A DNA stretch of 64,000 nucleotides from Nissolia schottii. Its lineage: Eukaryota > Streptophyta > Magnoliopsida > Fabales > Fabaceae. The notes beneath the pieces are model-generated. The model searched no databases, was not told the DNA's origin, and was given only the letters and a program-made list of their open reading frames with translations. Positions 1 through 12,988 of the stretch are shown here, in pieces (position 1 is the stretch's first letter; the number at the start of each line of letters is the position of its first letter). Position numbers and translations under genes: made by a program. Location: assembly GCA_003254905.1 (NCBI GenBank), contig QANU01109800.1, forward strand, positions 470,417 to 534,416. The letters run 5' to 3'.

Positions 1-674
1 TACTACCATTTTTAGATTTTATCATTATCGTTATTGCCAGCTCCGTCTTTTAATTGTCAACGAAAAGTATCATGACTTTTTCCAGAACAATATTTCTTTT
101 TTGTTATTATTATCACCACAAATTGCTCATTAAATATCGATTATTGTGGTTATACCTAATCTTAGCAAAAAAGAAAACATCTTCCTCCACAAATTCATTT
201 GTGCGAATCAAATATGAGAATCAGTTCAATTTCAAGTTCATTAATTGAAGAACTATTTATGTCAATCTTGTGGAGCATTCGTAACTGTTGCCCTGTCTTT
301 TATAATTCCATGTTAATTAATTAACCAATTACAAATTCAATTTTAGAAAATTGAGTGTATGTATGATATCTTGAGTGCCTTGTCTTACTAAAATATAGAA
401 AGAAAGCATGCCTTTCACATTTTACTACATCCGTGTAGATGTTAGTAGCTAGAGTAATGGAATGTGATTGTAAAGGAAGAAAAAGGGAGACGCGTGGCGG
501 AAAAGGGGAAAGGGGAGTGAGGACCCACACACACATCGTCATGGCTTTGATCAGGTGAAGGTCACAGTCATGTCATCGGATTCAGATCCCTTCGTGGGCT
601 TGTGGAAAGGGCAACCGCATCCACTGTGCATTTGAGGTCAGTTATTCGTCGGTTGGCACTGTCACACACCCAAC
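1..674. other. Non-coding AT-rich stretch
   Basis: No gene is supported here. The longest open frames (54-248 plus, 321-542 minus) are short, show no family resemblance and have no exon-like context. They look like chance frames. Confidence 0.5.
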
Positions 675-2064
675 CCAATACATAGGGATGGCAATAAGTC
701 AGTTGGCCCGCATCGTATTAACACTAATCTCTACTTATTCTACCCCCAAGTTTTAAACATTATAATTTGCGCTCGCTCCATAGGTACCCATCCTGTCCCA
801 TTTTTTTATAACATCTACTGAAAATACTATAAAATTTAATCTACGTATAGATTAGCATAATCATATAATAAAATACAACAAATGTTAGCATTTAACATTG
901 ATTAAATATAGAAGAATCCAATATCAATAAAAATTAAAATGTAAATAACATACAAATAACAACCATCTTTTAAACAAGTCATATAGAAATATTTAAGATA
1001 CATATAAGTTTCAAACAAATTTTAAATAATAAAAAAAGTCATTTCTTGTCTTTTGTGCAATTTTTGTAACTTTTGAAACTATCATTCTTTACTATCCACA
1101 TTGTCTTCCACATCATTAACCAATTGATAGTCATCCATAGTAATAGGTTTTCCCCTACAAATTAAACATGATAAATTCATTAATAAATCAATTATTGTTA
1201 TTAGAAAATCAAAATTAAAAAAAAATAGATAAAACATATGAAACAATTTACCTTTGTCCATAACACTTGACCATAACCAATTTTGACAGCACTTCAAAGC
1301 TTCTATTGTGTTTTCATGTAGATTAGCACGACGAAGTCCAATCAAGAAACCACTTGCACTAAACGTGGATTCAGAAGCAACAGTGGTCACAAGTATAACA
1401 AATACATCTGTAGCAATTTTTTGAAAAGTTGTATACTTAGCCCCATTTACTTTATACCAAACTAAAATATTAAAATCAGGAGTTCTTTGAACATCTTCTT
1501 CTATGTAATAATTAAATTTAGTTTTCATAAATGAACCCTTTACTTTCTTCAACTTTCTAAGATACAATTCATATGCAACTCCATCATCTTGATCATCAGA
1601 TTGAGTGAGTCCTTGTGTAGAAAACTCATGCAAATTTGAGCTTGGAGAACCTTCCTTTTGTTGGTAATGTAAGACCAAGTCATTGCATAACTGCTGAAGT
1701 CTTTGAACTTGTTTTGAACACTCAATTGGGTCAGCATATAATCTAGAGAACTTGTACTCAAGGAAAGAAAATTTTAACTTCGAGTCCAAGACAATAGCAA
1801 CTCCCATAATGACATTAATTTCATTCTAATACTTATCAAACTTTCTCTTCATATTACAATGCCATTACTTTTTTATTAAAGTTTTATATAATTTTTTTAA
1901 TTATATATATATATATATTTATAATATGTAATATATATGGTGCAAGATGGGTTTACCCTATACCTTACCTAGCCTCGCAAACAAAACCTGTTCCAAGCGG
2001 GTTGGGTAGGGCGAGTGCCCCACCAGTAAAGTTCATGTTGCCGTCCCTTTTTTTTACCAATACA
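675..2064. mobile_element. Non-autonomous hAT-superfamily DNA transposon with 8-bp target duplication
   Basis: A perfect 8-bp direct repeat CCAATACA flanks the element at 675-682 and 2057-2064. Inside it are terminal inverted repeats: TAGGGATGGCAA at 683-694, and on the other strand a run of A followed by GGGACGGCAA reading inward from 2056. An 8-bp duplication with a short TIR is the hallmark of the hAT superfamily. The interior carries the C-terminal part of an hAT transposase on the minus strand, so superfamily, TIR and duplication all agree. The right TIR has gained about seven A residues between its outer TA and the GGGA. At about 1.37 kb between the duplications the element is much shorter than an autonomous hAT, so it is an internally deleted, probably immobile copy. 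Confidence 0.88.
1082..1807 (-). pseudogene. hAT transposase C-terminal fragment
   Basis: The 241-codon minus-strand frame matches the C-terminal half of plant hAT (RICESLEEPER-like) transposases. Residues about 1-95 resemble the segment before the dimerisation domain. Residues about 110-180 contain the hAT C-terminal dimerisation region, with the TVASESTFSASG motif followed by TIEALKCCQNWL. The N-terminal BED zinc finger and most of the catalytic RNase H-like core are missing; intact family members exceed 600 residues. A probable intron (about 1170-1252: donor after the DKG codons, acceptor TTTGTAG) would join the frame to the acidic tail ending DNVDSKE. It lies wholly inside the TIR-bounded element at 683-2056 and cannot encode an active transposase. 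Confidence 0.8.
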
Positions 2065-5000
2065 ACTAACCTCATCGCATGCCATCTGTCCTGTACAGCT
2101 TTTTTCCAACTCATGTACTTTAAAAAAAATGCAATTCCTATAATAATTATTCCAACAACACTCATTACAATAAAAATTTGAATAATTTTCATAAAATACT
2201 ATATTTAATGTAGAAAAATGCTATTTGGAAACGCTAAGTCTTTTCCTCTCTTACCTACATCATGAGATCTATATTTATATTATGTGATCTAAGTGTTGAT
2301 TTTATAGTGTGCGTAAGGAAACTTAGTGTCCAAACAACCCCATCATTTAATGTATTAATGACTTTTTGATTAAGTTTGAAGCATTTACATGTAATTACAT
2401 TATGCATTACTATATATCTATTACATCAAAAGCATTTAAGCTGGTATTTTATTTGGTTGTCAAAAATAACTTTTATAATTGTTAAAGTTTTATTTTTTTT
2501 TAAAAACAGTAGAGTTTATTTTCTATGAACATATATTATGTAAAGTATTGTACATTTATAGTGTAAAGTTTTTTTTTACATAATTATCCAATTAAATTAT
2601 CTCATAAATATGATTTTACAAATATTCGTAAGAGAGCCAACACATTTTTTCTTATGTGATAAAATCTAATTAAATGATAATGTAAAAAAATTATATTATC
2701 AATGCATAATAATTAAACTCTTAATTCATATAAATAAAAATAATTAGTTCTAAAGAGTTGTACTTTTACGGTGAATCTCTCAACTAAAGTCATTTACACG
2801 AAGAATATTCTTTTTTAATCTTGGATTTTCTTTCATTGAATTTTTTCGATAGAGTTTTTAATGAGCTTCCATCCGGGCTTGCCAGGTTATTTTTGCTCGG
2901 TGGTTATTAGAATTGGTGTTATTGCTTCCCTTATTTGAGTCAAGCCTTACTCAATGAAATTTTCCTGTCATAATTAAAAAAAAAAAAAACTGAAAAAGTG
3001 AAAGATATTTAACTGGAATTAATTTCTGCTTAAAAAATATTTTGAAAACACCAAAAGCAACTCAGAAAAGTCAAAAGCTAAACTAATGATTACTTTATGA
3101 TTAACTTGAATGAATACTAGACCATAATTAAGTAGGTTATTTCTTCATGATTAAGAATTATGTGTACAGTAATACTAAGTTCTAGAACTACATAGAAAAG
3201 TATATTCACAGAGTAAGCGTGTTGTGTGTATATATGAATATTGTATTATCTACCAAAAGTGAAATTAATGTGTCATGATTACATGTAAACTGTATTTAAA
3301 TACCAAAACTGATACACGTTTTTACATCTAAAGAAAGAGTTTGAGTACGTTTTCTCACTTCTGTATGTAGATACATTACAATATCATATCCAATCAGGTA
3401 TTTTTTCACGAATAAAGTTAGTGTGCACTATATAGTAAGTTCTAGAACTAAATGGAATCATATAAAGAAATATGCGAATGTGTAAGAGATATATTTTATT
3501 GTGTCGAGAAAAATGAAGAAACGTGTTAGGAATAAGTGAGTTAGTGAGCAAAGAGAGAGTGAAGAAGAGAAGGGTAGGGTAGGGTAGTTGATTCACCGAC
3601 GAGTTGTGTGTGGTGACACGCCACGCAGATAGGAACATGTAATTGGTGACACGTTGCGGTTCAAGTCTCAACTTCTGCCTACTTCCACATGTTCAGGATG
3701 ACCGACAAACTTCATCATTTCATACTCATCACTTCACTATCTGTAATTCTACTGCGCCCATAGAAGGTGTTTTAGATGAAACATCTTAGGGACACTTTAT
3801 ATAAAATTTTATTATATCAAAATTCATACAACTAAATTGATGTAAAAGAAAATTTGAGCTCAAAATATATAATATTACACGTAAAACTAATATTTACTAC
3901 TCTATCTTCTTACTGCTTTCAATCTCGAACAAGTCTGAACCATCACCACCTCAACTGAGAATTATTACTCCACCGAGTCTCCAAAATTTTCAATTTTGTA
4001 TTAAACTTTAACTTTAATTGGGGGATCGAGGGAATACTAGAAAAAGATCATATATGCCGTTTGTTTATAACAGATGTAGATTTGTTGATTTTGGTTTAGG
4101 TATATTATAATATTAATGTCCTATTCGTTAGTTGCACTAGAGAAAATTATTATTTCAGTGGTTAGAATGAATTGTGATGCTGGGTGAGTGAACAGATGAG
4201 GAGTGAGTGTGAGTTGGCATCATCGTATTTATAGAATTTAATTTGAATGTCCTCACAATGAACATTGTTATCTAATTACACACTAGAACATAAATAAATA
4301 TAATATCATCATGTTTATTATTTAAAAGTTGTGTAAGATAAAAGAATTGATTAGATGACTGTGTAATTTTTTTTTGCATGGTCAGCACATGAAAATTAAA
4401 TTAATATTTTTATGATGTGCGTGAAACATGGGATGGGATAAACTATTCTTTACACACAGCATCTTTCTATTGTCAAAGCCGGAAAGCTCTTCCAAATCTA
4501 AACCCCACTGAACCCAATTGCCGTAGAGCCAACAGTTACTTGGAAAATTTACGATGAGAAAAGGGTATGTATTCCTTTCACATAAGTAATTTAACTGTAT
4601 ATACTCTCCAAATAAAAACATGCACGTATTTGGAATCACAAGGCTCAGGAAGTGTGAATGGATATTTTTATAAACTTGGCATGAAGTAGGGTTATATATG
4701 TAAATTTTTTATATCAAAAGCACATAAGAGATCCAAGCAATTGTTTGAAAGTTTGCACATGAGCAGATCATATAAAACTTACAATGGGCCTGGCTGTTGA
4801 CCCAAAATAGCCTGATGGCCCATTTTTTTCGTTTCGATAACAATAGGCTTGGATGCTGACTCAGAATAATGGGCCTGTCATACTCTCAAGCCCATCCCCC
4901 CACAAAAAAAATAGAAAAAAGAAAATATAATTTTAGTTAAATAAGATGGGTGGGGCATGCGGTACCCGACCCGTTTTAACATTTGGATCCATCAAATCGA

Positions 5001-5123
5001 AGTGAACAAGAACTGGACTAGACAATAGCTCGTAGCCACCAACATCTTCCCTCTTCTTCTTCTCCTATCTTCCCTTCACGGGGTACTCTGACCCAATTTT
5101 CTGTATTTCCGATTCTGCCCTCC
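2065..5123. other. Intergenic region upstream of CLPR1
   Basis: Apart from the MITE-like repeat at 2555-2703 this is gene-free. The stretch at about 2870-2990 ends in a run of 14 A (2976-2989) after TCAATGAAATTTTCC and may be the tail of an old poly(A)-terminated retro-insertion. The minus frames at 3384-3671 and 4382-4639 show no family resemblance. Confidence 0.45.
2555..2703. repeat. MITE-like imperfect inverted repeat
   Basis: The left arm (near 2558-2598, TAGTGTAAAG, a T run, then TACATAATTATCCAATTAAAT) is an imperfect inverted copy of the right arm (about 2660-2703). Arm and spacer sizes suit a small non-autonomous DNA element. No clear target duplication is visible, so the superfamily is not assigned. 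Confidence 0.5.
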
Positions 5124-8100
5124 ATGTCATCTTCTCTCTTATCGCCACTCTCCGCACCCTTCGTCGACGATTCTTCTCTGCGCCCCAGCTCCTCCTCCTT
5201 CCTCAACGGCGGAACCAAGCTGTTTCCTCCTCCTCCTCCTTGTGGCAGGGTCAGAGTGGCACGGAGGAGGTGCTTCAAGTCTCCTTCCGCAAAGTCCTCC
5301 TCCTTCGACCACATCCCCAAGCAGTTCCGCCAGGAAAATCTCAAGGATGGATGTGAGTTTTTCCCATCACTCTCGTTCGAGCCCGTAATTTATGTCTTGG
5401 TTTATTGATAATTCACCCATGTTGGATTTTGTTTTGGTTGAAAGGGGAAAAAACTGAAACACTTGTGGCTTTTGAGATGATTTAGAGCAGAATTTTTTTT
5501 TTTTAAAAAAAGCTGGAATTTTTTGAGTCTAGGTCTGAATTTGTTTGGTGCTTTTTTATGTGATCGAGGACCATGCTGTCTATAACTATGCGGCGAGAAG
5601 AGTGTCTTCAATATCATGTATTTGAAACTGAAATAGCAGAAGGGAAGTAAACATATGTGCTTCGTCGTTGCTGAAGTTTTGAACATCCCCTTTAAAAGGG
5701 TTAAATACTTGAATTCAATTACACTCAACCTCCATGAATTTATTAAACCAACTTTGGAATAATCATGTGATTTACGCCCATATATGTTTCAAAAGCATAA
5801 ATTAAAGCTCCTTGAGTTCTCCATAACAATGCAACTGATCATTTTTCTTTTCTGCATAATCTAAAGAATGCATTCATATATGTCCTTTGAAACATACTAT
5901 TAGGAAAGATTGGGAACTATGTGCATACATTGCAGGAAAAAATGAGAGACACTATGAATTCTGATTTTAAACAGTAGAAGATGGAGGCTTGAGCCAGGCT
6001 ATGTAGTATGTACCGTGTTGGTGAAGCTTTTGCTAAGAAAATGGCCACATGCATCTTCATTATCAGTTATGACTAAATTGTCCTTTCAGTGTTTCTAAAC
6101 CTCCAACACAACAAGGGGGTAAAGTTTGTTTCTTGAAACATGAGGGTTGGTTTGGAGAGAGGGGATGTAAGGTTTCAATTCAGTCTGCTAAAATTAATTT
6201 GGAACGAAAACTTGTGATGGGAGATATCGTGTACAGCAACAACAGCTAAAGTAACTTGTAGAGGTTCCTATTCAAAATCGTTTAAAAGTTTAGAAATTGG
6301 GTGTCCAACCTGACTTTTTGTATTCTTTATCATGTGTAGTGATGGACAACTACAAGAATGCACCTCAATCTCTTTATGGCCTCACTCCTTCACAAATGGA
6401 CATGTTCATGACAGAAGATAATCCTATCCGCAAGCAGTCTGAAAGAGTTACAGAGGTTCGCACTGTTTATATCCTCTTGATATCATATAGGTGGCTTGTC
6501 TATAGTATCATATTAGTAGAATTTTCTCTTGGTAACCCAATTATTGATTGGGCAGTTGGCTTTACAAAGCACCCAAATTTTATTACAGCATTTTCTGCTG
6601 TTTAAAAGCACTTATAATTTTAATTATTGTGACAGGAAAGCATCTCATCTGCCAAAAACTATTTGGATCATGGTGGGATGTGGAGTTTATCTGGCATCAA
6701 TAATGGCCCTTCAAAATACAGCATGAGTGTTAGTATGTATCGAGGAGGAGGTAGGGGAACTGGAAGACCTAGAACTGCTCCACCAGATCTGCCTTCTTTG
6801 CTCTTGGATGCTAGAATATGCTATCTCGGTATGCCGGTAAGCATCATCATGTATTTCATTTTGATCTACCCTGTCCTGATGATTACATATTTATCGCATT
6901 CATCATGATATTCCTCTTTGTGATTTGAACAGATTGTACCAGCTGTGACAGAACTTCTTGTTGCTCAATTTATGTGGTTGGATTATGATAACCCTTCCAA
7001 ACCTATATACTTATACATCAATTCATCTGGGACTCAGGTTAGCATTGTAGTCATTGTTCTAAAATGCTCCCTTGCATGAAGTTTTGGTTTATATTATTGA
7101 TTTTCCTTTCCCTTTTTTTTAAATATCTTTTTAATTTCCGTTTTCTGTTTAGAATGAGAAGAACGAGACTGTGGGATCTGAAACTGAGGCATATTCCATA
7201 GCTGATATGATGTCTGTAAGTTGTCATCAATCATCTGATGTGTCCATTTCTACACCTACCCCAAAGCTGTGATTTGAATTATCTCTTTGAACTCATTCTC
7301 GTAGTTCATGCTTTAATTAATCTATTTCTGCTCCTGCCTGAAGTATGTCAAATCAGATGTCTATACTGTCAATTGTGGCATGGCATATGGTCAAGCAGCA
7401 ATGCTTCTGTCACTTGGAACAAAGGGTTATCGTGCTGTGCAGCCAAATTCATCTAGTACGACTCTTATCTATCCAAACTTTCTAAAATTTTTGCTTGTTT
7501 GCTTTATCTCGTTCATTGAGACTTTGTGGAACTTCTTACAAGTTCTTCTAATCTTCCTTTTACAGCCTTCTCTTCCCATATTACATCTTTTGATCAAATG
7601 GCTATTAATATGACTGTTGAAATATTTTTATAGAAAATTGGTTCATTAAATTCTGGTCCTTCAGCTGCCCTAGCTTAAGGAGGGTGGAGTTATGTGTGAA
7701 TTAAGCCCCACAATATTATATGGAAAAGATGGTAGAATTTTGTCTTAGGTGGTTTGGTCATGTCAGAAGAAGACTTATAGAAGCTCCATAGATAGAGTAG
7801 ATTATATGAAGGATAGCTAATAGTTAAAGATGAAGGGAGATAACAAATTATTTTAGACAAAACGATTAAGTTCTTTGTTTCAAATGACTTGTCAATATAT
7901 AGGGATCGCTTAGAATAGGGTACTGTGTCGTTGTTTGGTTTACGTGGTCAGCCTCATTTAGTGGGAAAAAGCTTGGTTGATGTTGTTTAATGCTACTTAG
8001 TAGAAACTGAAAGGCAACCATGATTTTCAAGGAACAAATGAAACAATTTTGGTCTTCATTTTCGGCTCACAAGACACAGGAATGAAACGTTGATAGAGTG

Positions 8101-9089
8101 GACCCATTAATTAGTTTAAGTCTTTTCTGTTTGTGTTGGTTTCATATTATTTTTTTCAAAAGCACAGTTAGAACCCAGTTTTTTTTTTCCTCCCTTTCTT
8201 AAATGTTATTTGTGCTTGTGGTACTTCTATGATTGTTACCTATTGTGGACATCTTGTCAGCACAAATACAATGAAAATTTAGGAAAGCAAATTGAAAAAA
8301 AAATGTATTGATTGGACTTATACAAAGACTACGTTGCTGGCTAATACATGTTGCTGTCTTTTTCTCCCCCTCCAGTGCTGGATTTGTTATTTTGAAGCAG
8401 TACATTTCTATTTATGGATATTTCTCCTTGCCAGTTTGTTATTTTTGAAGTGGAGTAGAAAGATTCCAACCCAAAAAAGTAGTAGAAAGATAAATGATCA
8501 TGTGTTTTGTATGGACTATGTGAATTATTGTGAAGTGTGAATTATATCTAATTGTGACTCAAAAACGTTTTCTATTGCAGCAAAATTATATCTCCCAAAA
8601 GTCAACAGATCAAGTGGTGCTGTTATAGATATGTGGATTAAGGTATTGTATACTTGTTTGTTCTCTTCACTGTTTGTCTATCTGCCATTGTTTTAGACTT
8701 TCTATTTAACAATTGCACCGGCAAAACTTTTGCAGGCAAAAGAGCTGGAGGCAAATACTGAGTATTACATTGAGCTGTTGGCAAAAGGAATAGGGAAACC
8801 AAAGGAAGAAATTGCTAAAGAAGTCCAGAGGCCTAAATATTTTCAAGCACAGGAAGCCATAGACTACGGCATTGCTGACAAAATAATCGATTCAAGGGAT
8901 ATTACATTTGAGAAGCGGGTAATATTTCATTGCTATTCATGTTTTTTTCTCTGTAAACACATCATGCATCATAGTGTACTTATTATTACTGTTTTGGATC
9001 AGAACTATGATGAAATGCTTGCTCAATCAAGAGCTACGAGGAGACAAGGTGGTGGCAATCCTCAAGTGGCTCCTTCGGGATTTAGGTAA
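5124..9089 (+). CDS. CLPR1: Plastid Clp protease non-catalytic subunit ClpR1
   Basis: This is a subunit of the ClpPR protease core in the chloroplast stroma, needed for core assembly but without peptidase activity. There are nine exons: 5124-5352, 6340-6455, 6636-6836, 6933-7037, 7153-7215, 7344-7455, 8581-8642, 8736-8918 and 9003-9089. They give 385 residues, close to Arabidopsis ClpR1. Residues 1 to about 55 are Ser/Pro/Arg-rich and acid-poor, as in a plastid transit peptide. The mature start has SFDHIPKQFR and later MDMFMTED, both typical of ClpR1. In the Clp fold the serine position is replaced (GMAYGQAAML, where ClpP has a GxAASM-type motif) and the histidine region reads KLYLPK, so the triad is lost. 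The C-terminal tail has the ClpR1-like GGGNPQVAPSGFR. Intron 6 (7456-8580) is the longest and holds LINE debris. The gene converges with BUB3. Confidence 0.93.
7668..7995 (+). mobile_element. Degenerate LINE (non-LTR) 3' fragment in CLPR1 intron 6
   Basis: In sense orientation, fragments of the C-terminal part of a plant L1-type reverse transcriptase ORF can be read: WFGHVRRRLIEAP at about 7750-7789, then several stop-broken pieces, then DPHLVGKSLVDVV near 7948-7990. The DNA ending TTTAGTGGGAAAAAGCTTGG is close to the two copies in the beta-xylosidase intron at 51.5-51.6 kb. It is dead, intronic and appears tolerated. Confidence 0.55.
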
Positions 9090-9963
9090 ATCACAGAAAA
9101 GCATAGGGTCACTTGTTATGCTCCACAGGCAACGCCCTTCAAGGGTCCTAGTATAAGTTTCAAGCAGCTGTTTAGTTACATCAAAATGCCAAATGGAAAA
9201 TTTCCCCCGGATAGTAATGTAATGGCAACTGGATTATGTAATTCCTAGTTTCAGCAACTAAAGGAAACGAACAGGGCTTAGGGATTATTTTCTTATGTTG
9301 TAAATATCGAACCATTACCAATGTGGTAGACTATTAGGCTGTATCCTCCACATTAAAAACTTTCAAAACAAGAGTTAAGGACATCTCTTTCATTCCACGT
9401 CGTTAACCTGCATTTCATGGGAACCTTTCTGTTTTCTAGGTCAAGCCACGTTTACATTTTGACTATATAGTGGTTGAAATTATCGGGTGTATAGTGGTTA
9501 AGCCCTGTGGCATATTCTTGGCCATTGGATCTGCTGAGATAGCGGTTATACTGCCACATGTTGCAATTGATTGTATGCATCTATCGTCCATAGAGATCCT
9601 GAAGTGCGTAGATTGTAGTAGTTGGTTAACCACACATGTTGACCTAAGTGTATATGTATCTTTCTAATGATGAGTTGAAAATTTGAGAAGCACAACACTT
9701 GTGGTAATTGGTCATCGATTTCAATTTACTTTACAACATAACTGCCTTGACAAATTGAAGGGAAACTAGACAAACAAAATATAGAAAACATTTCTCACCA
9801 CAACTCGTGTCTAGAAATTAGGTAGTGCTGCATAAAACTAGTTTACATGTAGGTTTTTTTTCCTTCTTTTCCGGTGTTCACAAGAGAGAGAAGTGAACAA
9901 GTAAACATACTATGATAAACATAACAGATATAAAATTTCAAATTGGACCATCAGGGCACCAGA
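9090..9963. other. CLPR1-BUB3 convergent 3' region
   Basis: These 874 bases lie between two convergent stop codons and must hold both 3' UTRs. The plus frame at 9470-9667 has no recognisable relatives. Confidence 0.5.
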
Positions 9964-12900
9964 TCATGCTGGAGGATTGGGAAAGACCTTGGGTTTTGGC
10001 TTGACCTCAATTTCGTTTACGCTGCGAACGTAGATAGCATCTTTTTCTTGTCTGTAAAAGAAATGTGAAAAACTCGCATGAGGCACAGCCCAAAAAGCAA
10101 GGACAAAACTAAAGCTCAAAATTAGCTTGTAGGAGGGCAAGCTTACGCCTTAGGACCCTCTTCGAATGTATAACTTGATGCAACAGCCAGGAGCCGTCCA
10201 TCTCTGCTAAATGAAAGGGCAGCAACGCTAGTTGGATATTTTGAGTACTGGATGGCACACAAAACAGCAATTTAGTAATCGAATTCATTGCCACATCAAT
10301 AGTCTGGTCACTCATTACTCAAATGAAAAAGGTAATAAAAACCTGGTATAGCCTCTTCTTGTTGTTTCCGTCCCATACGTTAACATACCCATCACAACCT
10401 CCTGTGGCAAACGTGCCATATCTGCAGGCAGATTTTTCATAAAGCAATTTGTTAATCACTATTAACTGAGTGTGAGTTGGTAAATCCTATCCTATCATGC
10501 ACAAAACCATCTAATTTCAAATTCCATTTGAAAGGTATGCACCGCATTGCTGTTGAAATTTTGGGTATTAGATGTAGGGGAATAAGAGAAGGAACACAAG
10601 AAAGTGTAATTTATTTATACAACATTCATATGAAGCCACTCTAATTAGTTATGCAACTGAAAAAATTATCTATACCCTCTACTTAGACGAACAAGGAACT
10701 ACTCACATAACCAAGCAGAGTACTGGCATTGTAAATCCTAGAGAAACAACTAAGCAAGCAATTTGACTTCCTCAAGACAGAGAGAAACAGTGCCTCATTA
10801 ATTAAGGTGGTAATAAAATTCAAACCCTGGTGAAGAAGAACTCTAAAATACATACATGGGGTGGAATGCAATAGCATTAACAGGATAGACAATGTCCCTT
10901 CCAGCTTCTGATTTTCTGTGACACTTAAAAGCATATCTGCACAAAGGTCAGATATCAGAAATCGTGAAATCATATTGACCGGAACACTATCATGCATATG
11001 GACAAGAAGTAAAAATATTCCTATCAACGTCATACTAGAAAGGGAAAACACAAATATACAAAGCAATATTTACTTTTTTGCTTGGCTAGCCTCAGATAGG
11101 TCAAAGAATTCCATTGCAACCCGTCCTTCAACAGAACTAAGAGCATATCCTGCGTAAAAAAAAAAGAGTTATACAGGCATGAAGTGTATCAAATATCTAG
11201 GCTACGAAACACAACACAGTAATCAGTGCAGCATCTCAAGAACCAATTACCATAAATAAAAGACTGCTAGGCAATAACTAAATGAATTTGAGCATGTTTA
11301 CTATAAGTTCATCTTTCAAATGAGTTCTATTTCCTTGTGCTCACAAACAACTTAAAAGCTCATAGCATAAGTAAACATAAACCAGCCATTGGCCCAGGAG
11401 TGCTCACGAGTGTTGTGGAACAATATGCAACTCTCAAGTTGTGCAAGTAATTCAAGAATGCTCAAGTTTACCTGTTCCATTTGGGTAGCAGCGCACACAT
11501 CTGGTTTGATATTTCAATGAAGACTCTCTTCGTTGCTCCGGTTGAGACATGTTCCTCAAATCATAAATATTGACATGTCTTCCAGCCGTTGCCACAACTA
11601 GCCGATTTCCAACAAGAGAGAGAGAATAAACACGCTCAGGTTGTGGATATGTCCCAACTAGAGTGCGCTCTTGCCCACTTGCACCTCTAGGGTCCCAACA
11701 TTTCAGGGTTTTGTCCCAACTACCAGTGATCAATTGCCCTATAATGACAGAAAAGATAAAAACATATCATATTGTCAAATTCCAAGTAATAGGACTAAAT
11801 GATTATAGTGAAGCTACATATCTTGACATCATCAGATACAAGTTAAGTATCACAATTCCACTGAAAGGGCATATCATATTATAGGATTATACATTTGTAA
11901 CTAATCTCAAGAAGGAGCATTGGACAGCAATAATAAGACAAAGGATATTTTTTTTTATTTTAGTTTCAACAATTGTCCCAAGGCTAATTTCTGGAGAAGC
12001 AACACACCAACATTATTCATTTTATGAATATCAATCACCAAGCAATGCCTCAAGAAGACATCCTGTGCGCCTGGGTACATGGTTGAGTTGATACTACAGA
12101 GGGCATATTAGTAAATAGAATTCCCTTTTGTCTACAATGGACTTCAGCTACAACTACAACTTTCCAGTATTATGGCACATTTAGTTTGATTAGCAAGAAA
12201 GAAGCACAAACAGAACATGCATTAAAATGACCCAGAAGAGTGAATTAGAGTACCTAAAGACCATAGATAACAACATGAACTAAACTAGCAATAGCCTCAA
12301 AAGATTACTTTCGCGATCTGTCAGCAGCAATATCATATCACATCAACATCAGATCTGAAAGATAAAGCAAGCAGGCATTACAACCAGCAAAGCCCTCGAT
12401 TAATTCAAGCAATGAACTAGTTAATTGCCAAATTACACACACCAGGAATAATGTAGCAGTCACAGAGAGAAGATTATGTGATTTTTGTCCCTAATTGCTG
12501 AGCTAGGTAATTTCCCTCGTCTACTCTAGGGATTGAATGAGTGAAGAGTCGAGAGTGGAGTACCTGCGGCATAAGAGTACTCGACGCAACGAACAGGGGC
12601 GTCGTGCCTACCGAGGACGTCGTCCTTGTTGGAGGCGAAAAGGAGGCGGCGGACGGTGTTGTCGGCGGAGGCCGTGAAACCGGAAGAGTCGTCGTGGAAG
12701 CAGCAATCGAGGACAGGGCCGCCGTGCATGAACTCTCCCCTCAGCACGTTAGCGCTCGCATCATACAACCGAACGCTCTGATTATTATTCGTTTTTCTCA
12801 GCTTCAGTCAGTATATAACCGTAGAAGTTTGAGAAATGAGAAGAAATGATGAGTGAGGAGAGTACCTTATCCCAAGATGAGACGAGGAGGAGATCGCTGT

Positions 12901-12988
12901 GGTTGGAGAAGCGGAGGTTGGAGATGCCGTCGGACGGTGGATCAGAGAGCTCGCGGCCAAGCGACGCCGGCGCAACGACAGATGCCAT
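9964..12988 (-). CDS. BUB3: Mitotic checkpoint WD40 protein BUB3
   Basis: BUB3 is the WD40 adaptor of the spindle assembly checkpoint. It sits at kinetochores with BUB1/BUBR1-type proteins and delays anaphase. Eight exons on the minus strand, in coding order, are 12866-12988, 12564-12777, 11472-11738, 11074-11149, 10856-10936, 10343-10421, 10147-10247 and 9964-10051, giving 342 residues, near the usual 340. Propeller blades are visible as [54 protein letters not shown] and [15 protein letters not shown]. The C-terminus after the EEGPKA blade is Lys/Pro-rich. The start [14 protein letters not shown] is the only upstream ATG in frame. It is divergent from the ZFPL1-like gene, with about 1.05 kb between start codons. 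Nothing looks broken. Confidence 0.94.

Noticed and set aside
5018..5344. A 108-codon minus frame opposite CLPR1 exon 1
   Set aside because: It is a shadow of the codon-biased transit-peptide exon.
11663..12849. Plus-strand frames within the BUB3 gene
   Set aside because: They are antisense to BUB3 exons and introns with no independent support.
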